This document shows positions 59,117 through 64,000 of a DNA stretch of 64,000 nucleotides, one piece after another (within the stretch, counting starts at the first letter, position 1; every line of letters begins with the position of its first letter). The DNA lies in contig CAJNDS010002653.1 in NCBI GenBank assembly GCA_905221605.1, forward strand, positions 213,340-277,339, in the 5' to 3' direction. The notes under the pieces were generated by a model. That model did no database searches. It was not told the DNA's origin and saw only the letters and a program-made list of their open reading frames with translations. The position numbers were made by a program, and so were the translations under genes. This DNA is from Symbiodinium natans (lineage: Eukaryota; Sar; Dinophyceae; Suessiales; Symbiodiniaceae).

Positions 59117-59789
59117 TGCGCCTGCCAGTCGACGCGGGGAAGTGCGAGGAAGCGGCGCTCATGCTGCAGGTCAAAGAGACGTGTGCCATCCTGCAGCAGC
59201 AGACCTTCCACCATGCGGCTAGGGTCGGAAGAACTCGTTCCAATCCTCAGATTGGTAAGAGAATATATACAAATGGAATGATACAATTGCATATTATGGT
59301 TCACTATGATACGAATATGGTAGTAATTTCTCATAAGAACCTACCGGCTAATAAGATAGTGGCCCAACGAAGCCTTTGCCAAGTTCGCGAGCCGCCGATA
59401 TGGCAAAACCTTGGACGGAAAGAAACGGCGTGCCAATGTGGCAAAGCGATTCGCGAAGGTGTCAAATTGTTCCCAAAATAGCCTTCAGAAATGCAATATA
59501 CCGCCTTGCTGGCGCGGCAACAATGACCCGACGACATGCGAATGGCTATGTTGGAGCCGAACAGCAGAGACGCTATCTCAGGGATTATTTGTCTATGTGG
59601 ATTGGTGTTTCGTGTGCAAGTGGCGCACCACAGCATGATGGGATGTACTTTTCCATTGGCACGGCGCATTCCTCCCAAGATTTGGTTTTCCGTACTGTCC
59701 GCGCAGCAAGAACACGGAAGAGCACAAGTAGGTGCTGGGGATGGCGTGGCCAATTTCAACCTTGTGGCCACCTGGCCGTGAGCTTGTGA
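59117..59789 (+). CDS. Putative multi-exon protein beside the telomere-like array
   Basis: 59117-59254 reads LPVDAGKCEEAALMLQVKET, CAILQQQTFHHAARVGRTRS and NPQI, ending at a good 5' splice site (G|GTAAGA, phase 1). A 105-bp AT-rich intron ends GATAG at 59359. 59360-59458 continues in phase (AQRSLCQVREPPIWQNLGRK, ETACQCGKAIRE). A further block in another frame (59482-59789) reads FRNAIYRLAGAATMTRRHAN, GYVGAEQQRRYLRDYLSMW and HSSQDLVFRTVRAARTR. The gap between the second and third blocks is only 23 bp, too short for an ordinary intron, so a frameshift is likely. An alternative frame of the middle exon gives RRYGKTLDGKKRRANVAKRF. No domain assigned. Confidence 0.4.
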
Positions 59790-62787
59790 ACCTTTGTTCT
59801 CGAATTTTGGTCAAGAAGCCGTCGCGGTGTCTTGATGAGCATGGAGCATGTCGAGCATCCCATGAGATCCTCGCAGGAGCTTTCGTGGCCAGATCGCAAC
59901 TGCCGGATACTTCAGCAGCGACGACGGCCGCCGGCCTCATTGATGGTGTCACACATGCATCACTGTGCCCCATTGCCGCGCCGGAATTGTTATTGTTAAC
60001 AAGTCGGTAAGAAGCTTGTCAACATGTTAGCAGTCCTACTGACTTGAATTGGCTGCAAGACTGGAGCAAAACCCCTTTGCCGGCATCAGGCTACAGCTGA
60101 AACTGAAAGCACAAACCGAACCGGCTGTCTGCCACCGACGACCAATACTGATAGGTTAAAGGAGTGAGTCCATATCCAGAAGCTCAGCTAAGGATCGCTT
60201 GGGGCCTGGCAAAAGTTCAATAACGAGACCAATCACTCTGGGATTGCTATCGAAAGCTCGGTCTATTCAGGCAGCTTGGCCTTCTAATGTTGACCACCAG
60301 GAATGCTGCATACAAACGTGCTAGACCAAGCTTGAAGCCTGATGGAATTGCGGTTTGTGGGAACCAATGGCTAGGTGGAATCGAGTAGCTGTTTGGAATG
60401 CATCCAAGGTTTGGCAACCCATTTTCGGCAATGTGTGCTCTACACCGACCCTTGGAAAGAACGCGCGTTGTGATCATCAAGGTAGTGATCAAATGGTATG
60501 ATGGCGCCCCTGATACTAAGAACGAGCCTGGGTTTCCTTCGCAGTTTCATTGACCAAGAGTTTTCGCTTTGGGTCGTCGCCGCCAGAGAATCCCCAGAAG
60601 TGCCGAAACGCCAAGAGATTCCTGCAAGGTACCTGAGAAACTACAGCATAGGTATGAAGCGCATCGTCCACACAGGCAATGTTCGTAGAAGCTGTCCTCG
60701 AAACACTGATTGGATTCCTCGGCAGCGTGAAGGTGAATGCTCCAAGTTCATGTTTTTTGGGGCAACTCTCCAACGATATGTGTGCAACCGTAGTTGTGAC
60801 CCGAGAACGAGTGGCGAGTTTTCTTGGGAGCCTGCGCGAGGCCCGCCATCCGGGAAACAACTTCTTCAATGAGCCTACTGTTCGCCTCCAGAAAAGATCA
60901 GGCCGCAAATGTGCGGAGTGCGCTGTGTCATTGACTGTGATTTTGGAAACCAGGGAAACCAGGGATTCAGGGTGTCATGAGTTTGACTGGCCACTGCATC
61001 TCACTTTATACGGTCATACAGTTGCTGCAGACGTGGGCATGTTCGAATGTCTTTCAAATTCTTCATTGTTTTAGTGAAAGTGGTAACGCTGGCAAAGCAG
61101 CAGGCTGATGCTGGCCTACCGAGAACACGCATGAAGCAAGTTTGTTATGGCAGCCACAGCCTGCATATGCCAGGCCTGGTACTGGACTACCAACATTTTG
61201 CAACTACGGACGGGACCAGGCGGTTTGATTGCGGGACTTGGACAAACATCTCCAAGCTGGACTGCCAAAGCGGGGGACTTGGGAAAGGAGGGCTCTTCAA
61301 TTTGCACATCTCGGATCTCCATCCTATTCACGCTTCTCTTTGCTCTTTGATTGTGTCTTTTGCACACCGCGCCAGGGTCTGGGTTTCTTGGGCTTAGGGC
61401 ACAATGAAGGTTAAACGTCCTAGCGGCTTAGCGTTATCCGGCGAGGTCTGAAGAACCAAAGGTGCATGGCAAGGCCTTCGAAACAGCTGCTCGCCCAGTT
61501 GACGACGCCTGCGATGTGGAGATTTCCAATCCTGGGGCTGCCACAGTATATCGCCATTACCTGCAGCCCCTCGGATGCGGTGGAGTTGTGGGCAGGGGTA
61601 TAACGGGCTCAAAGGGACCAATACGGCCCAATCCTAGCATTTAAATAGGCGTATTGTTGAGTCCCGTCAGAATATCAGCAGACCTACGCTCGGGATCTTG
61701 CGGCAACAAGTGCATAAGCATAGACTTCATGGGGCAGGGGCGCGAGGAGCCGGTGCACAACAGATGCTGCCATCTCATGCCGAGGTTCGGAGATTTTGGG
61801 ACGCTTGGCATCTCACACCAGACTTGCGGGACTTGTGGGCTCAGGATTCCAGCAGTGACAGCCGTGTCCAAGGCTGTGGCACGATAGCAGGGTGCAACTC
61901 TGTATATCATACCCGAAGGCCACGCTTATGCGAAAACTTCCAGGCTCTCCGAGCCTGCCAATGTGATGATCATGGGAAGCAAGCAAATTCCCCTGTCACG
62001 AAGCTTGACGACCAGGGCCCCGCAGGATTCAATTCAAGTGCCCTATAGTGCCCAGCTGCATTGAACGGTGGAAGCCTGCGCGCCTACCAGCAGCTGGATT
62101 GTACAGTGGCAAGTGCTGGCACATGCAGGCACATGCTGGCACTCTCAAACCATCTCAAACAGCTCTCCAGGAGCTGACGATGTCTTCCGGTGACTGGCAC
62201 AACTTTTTTCCGGTTAACTGGATGCAAGGCGAGTCCGCGGGAGCCTGCGCTGTGGGGGAGCCTGCGGGGGAGTCTGGGGGGCTCGGAGACATCCAGAGGT
62301 TTAACCTCTGAGCAGTTCGCGGCTGCGCAGGTTACAATCTCGAGAGCGACATCAAGCACAACACCAATCAGGCCCAGCGGCCTAGCCTCGGCTGTAAGCA
62401 TTCCTTCCGACATGTAGAGGACCTCCAGACATCCCCGCCTCCCACAACTGTGCCTTTCAAAGCTCTCCGAAACTCCCTCAAAGATTGAGCTCGAAGTCTA
62501 CCACCCCCCCCCCCCTGGAACGTTCAAAACGCTCTTGAAGTGTACCACCGCCTGGGCCAGTTTCGCCTTTGCGTCACAGCCTCACAGGAAGGTCAGCTCC
62601 CCAGAGCGGATTGAGCAGTCAAACTCAACTTTGCAAGACAAATGCAAGGTGCATTGGGTTTTGTATGTGGTTGATTGGATGTTCGGACGTTGTCCACTCA
62701 TGCAAGCACAAGTCCAAGCTGTGAAGCTGAAGTTGCCTTCCTTAAGAGCGTATAGAAGTTTGAGAGCTTCACGCCGGGCTTAAAGAA
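59790..62787. other. No confident gene
   Basis: Overlapping open frames at 60498-60872 (RRSCPRNTDWIPRQREGECS, KFMFFGATLQRYVCNRSCDP) and 60679-61074 look mildly coding but conflict with each other. About 61755-61855 includes EVRRFWDAWHLTPDLRDLWA. No splice structure or domain supports a call. A C run lies near 62501-62515. Confidence 0.35.
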
Positions 62788-62994
62788 GTGCACTCCGTGA
62801 GCCGTCGATTTCCAAGCTGCTCCGAAAAGATGCACAGTATGGCAACTGTTTACATCTCGCAGTTTGGGGAGGTGGAACATGTGAATTTGTCGAATATTGA
62901 ATGTCAGGGGCAAAACGCTGCAAGATCCCGCGCTCTGCGTATGGGTGACCTTGAAGCCTCACATGAACTCGTTGGTCCCAACGTGGCACCATGA
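62788..62994 (+). CDS. Possible RRM-like exon fragment
   Basis: The frame contains KMHSMATVYISQFGEVEHVN then LSNIE. S-Q-F-G-E-V-E-H-V resembles the end of helix 1 and strand 2 of an RNA-recognition motif. Only about 30 residues are convincing, and a GAATG|TCAGGG junction may end the exon near 62902. RNP1 and RNP2 motifs are not visible nearby. Tentative. Confidence 0.25.
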   Translation: MHSVSRRFPSCSEKMHSMATVYISQFGEVEHVNLSNIECQGQNAARSRALRMGDLEASHELVGPNVAP

Positions 62995-63003
62995 TCCCTC
63001 ATC

Positions 63004-63246
63004 TTGCTCAACAGCGGTCAGTCTCGTTCGCCGCCTTTGTTTGGCTTTCGCGATGCCCTTAGGAGGATGGCTCAGAAGCATGTGGCCGCGGCTTTGCTTG
63101 CTGTCAGCGTTCTTGTGGTCACTGTTGCTTGGGTGATTTTGGGTGGGTCTTTGCGCCAAGCGGCTGCAGAGCATCTGGAGCTAGATCAACATTCCGCAAG
63201 CTCACGACTTGAGCAGTTCCACCGAGCACAGCGTCACAAAGTTTAG
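63004..63246 (+). CDS. Small membrane-anchor protein or exon
   Basis: ATG at 63067 is followed by AQKHVAAALLAVSVLVVTVA and WVILGGSLRQ, one strong hydrophobic helix of about 22 residues with a short basic N-terminus (type II signal-anchor style). A polar tail (AEHLELDQHSASSRLEQFHR) runs to TAG at 63244-63246. The frame is open upstream to about 63004. It could be an N-terminal exon of a membrane or plastid-targeted protein, or a complete small protein. Function unknown. Confidence 0.4.
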   Translation: MLNSGQSRSPPLFGFRDALRRMAQKHVAAALLAVSVLVVTVAWVILGGSLRQAAAEHLELDQHSASSRLEQFHRAQRHKV

Positions 63247-63429
63247 TTATCCTGGAATGCGAATTTGTACTACCAAAGAGGGTGTGAGGGGATGGTTGGA
63301 GGGCGCGTCAGGTGCTTGATTTTGGAGAACGTTGCCATGAGCAGGAAGCACAGTGATTTGCTCATAAAGTTGATAATCAAATCCGGGGCCAAACTACTTC
63401 GGCCCGAGGCCTCTCTGGATTCTTCCGAG

Positions 63430-63740
63430 GACGTAACGACACGACAACCTCAACGGCGTCAAGATGCGTCGCGGGTTCAATGGCTTGAGTTCGTTTCAAC
63501 GGCATAAGGGGCTTCAGCGGCGTCACCTAGGCCAATCCACTCAGCGACTTCAAAGTTCGCAACGGCGAAAGGGGGCTTCAATGGCGTCGCAACGGGGTCA
63601 CCCACATCCAAGGCATCACAGAGGCGTCAACGCGTTCACCCAAATCCACGGTGTCAAAGGGCGCAATCGTTTCAACGGGATCAACGGCGTCGGCGGAGTC
63701 CACGGCGTTAACGGGGTCAGCGGGCTCTCAAATTTGTTCG
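63430..63740. repeat. Degenerate AACGGCGTC / GGCGTCA minisatellite
   Basis: Nine-base-type units (CAACGGCGTC, AACGGGGTCA, CACGGTGTCA, CAACGGGATC) recur irregularly and are densest at 63670-63725. In one frame they read NGINGVGGVHGVNGVSG, but a coding role is unproven. Confidence 0.7.
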
Positions 63741-64000
63741 AGCCTACTGCACGATGTGCAAGCTGAAAAACCATGCCTCATCAAAATGACATGCCATGAA
63801 CACAGGTGTTCCTTCACCGTGCACGGTTCCAAGGGCAGGGAGGTATAGATGTTATGATTTGTGATGTTTTTAGTTGTTGCCGATGGGCAAGATCAGCTCC
63901 TGATACATACTTCTTGGCAGCGGTTCAACAGGATGTGTTGACTTCCTCGGGTATATGTTTTTTGCAGGGTCAGCGGTTCAGTGGGGCTTGGCTTGCCCAA

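Noticed and set aside
59482-59789. Joining the last block of the 59.1-kb gene by a 23-bp intron
   Set aside because: 23 bp is too short for a normal spliceosomal intron; a frameshift is the simpler reading.

Overview
This looks like a nuclear genome segment from a dinoflagellate, most likely near the Symbiodiniaceae/Suessiales. The reasons are: small exons in all three frames, joined at GT-AG and apparently GC-AG junctions; introns loaded with (CT)n, (TA)n and G/C runs; protein families I associate with dinoflagellate genomes (a multi-exon transposase-like family with HGDE and DLMHTKYLG motifs, a YFDD reverse transcriptase/RNase H element, Thr-linker secreted proteins, GPS-like, Kelch, PA14, PAN and sushi modules); and a short CCCTAAA/GCCTAAA telomere-like array. 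There are no operons, rRNA or convincing tRNA genes. Species-level placement is not possible from the sequence alone.

Layout. 1-5.25 kb is repeat DNA (43-, 96- and 300-bp tandem units; a 216-bp exact direct repeat). 5.25-13.5 kb holds plus-strand exons: an unknown ORF, a Lys-rich/acidic coiled-coil gene, two further exon groups, and a transposase-like gene with a (CT)n-filled intron; these may be one large gene. 13.8-14.0 kb is a palindrome cluster. 14.6-20.2 kb is retroelement debris: a frameshifted unknown coding region, a 297-bp duplication, then an RT/RNase H gene whose N-terminal half lies inverted on the minus strand and whose C-terminal half carries a 522-bp insertion with a 17-bp target duplication. 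20.2-21.7 kb is repetitive.

22.2-27.8 kb encodes secreted, modular proteins (signal peptide, Thr-rich linker, GPS-like motif; Kelch exons; a seven-repeat propeller). 30.2-45.7 kb has widely spaced exons, all on the plus strand, for Cys-rich, PA14, PAN-like and sushi-like domains. They may belong to one very long cell-surface gene or to several. 46.5-48.9 kb is a foldback-like element: inverted arrays of a 23-bp unit around a satellite core. 51.3-54.8 kb is over 3 kb of almost pure pyrimidine tract. 54.9-55.9 kb is a palindromic repeat family interrupted by a MITE-like insert. The last 8 kb is sparse, with a telomere-like array, a possible multi-exon gene beside it, a membrane-anchor ORF and a GGCGTC-type minisatellite.

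All protein calls are from motif reading without database searches. Exon limits are approximate unless a splice junction and phase are stated. Many coding regions carry frameshifts, so several are probably pseudogenes or contain assembly errors.
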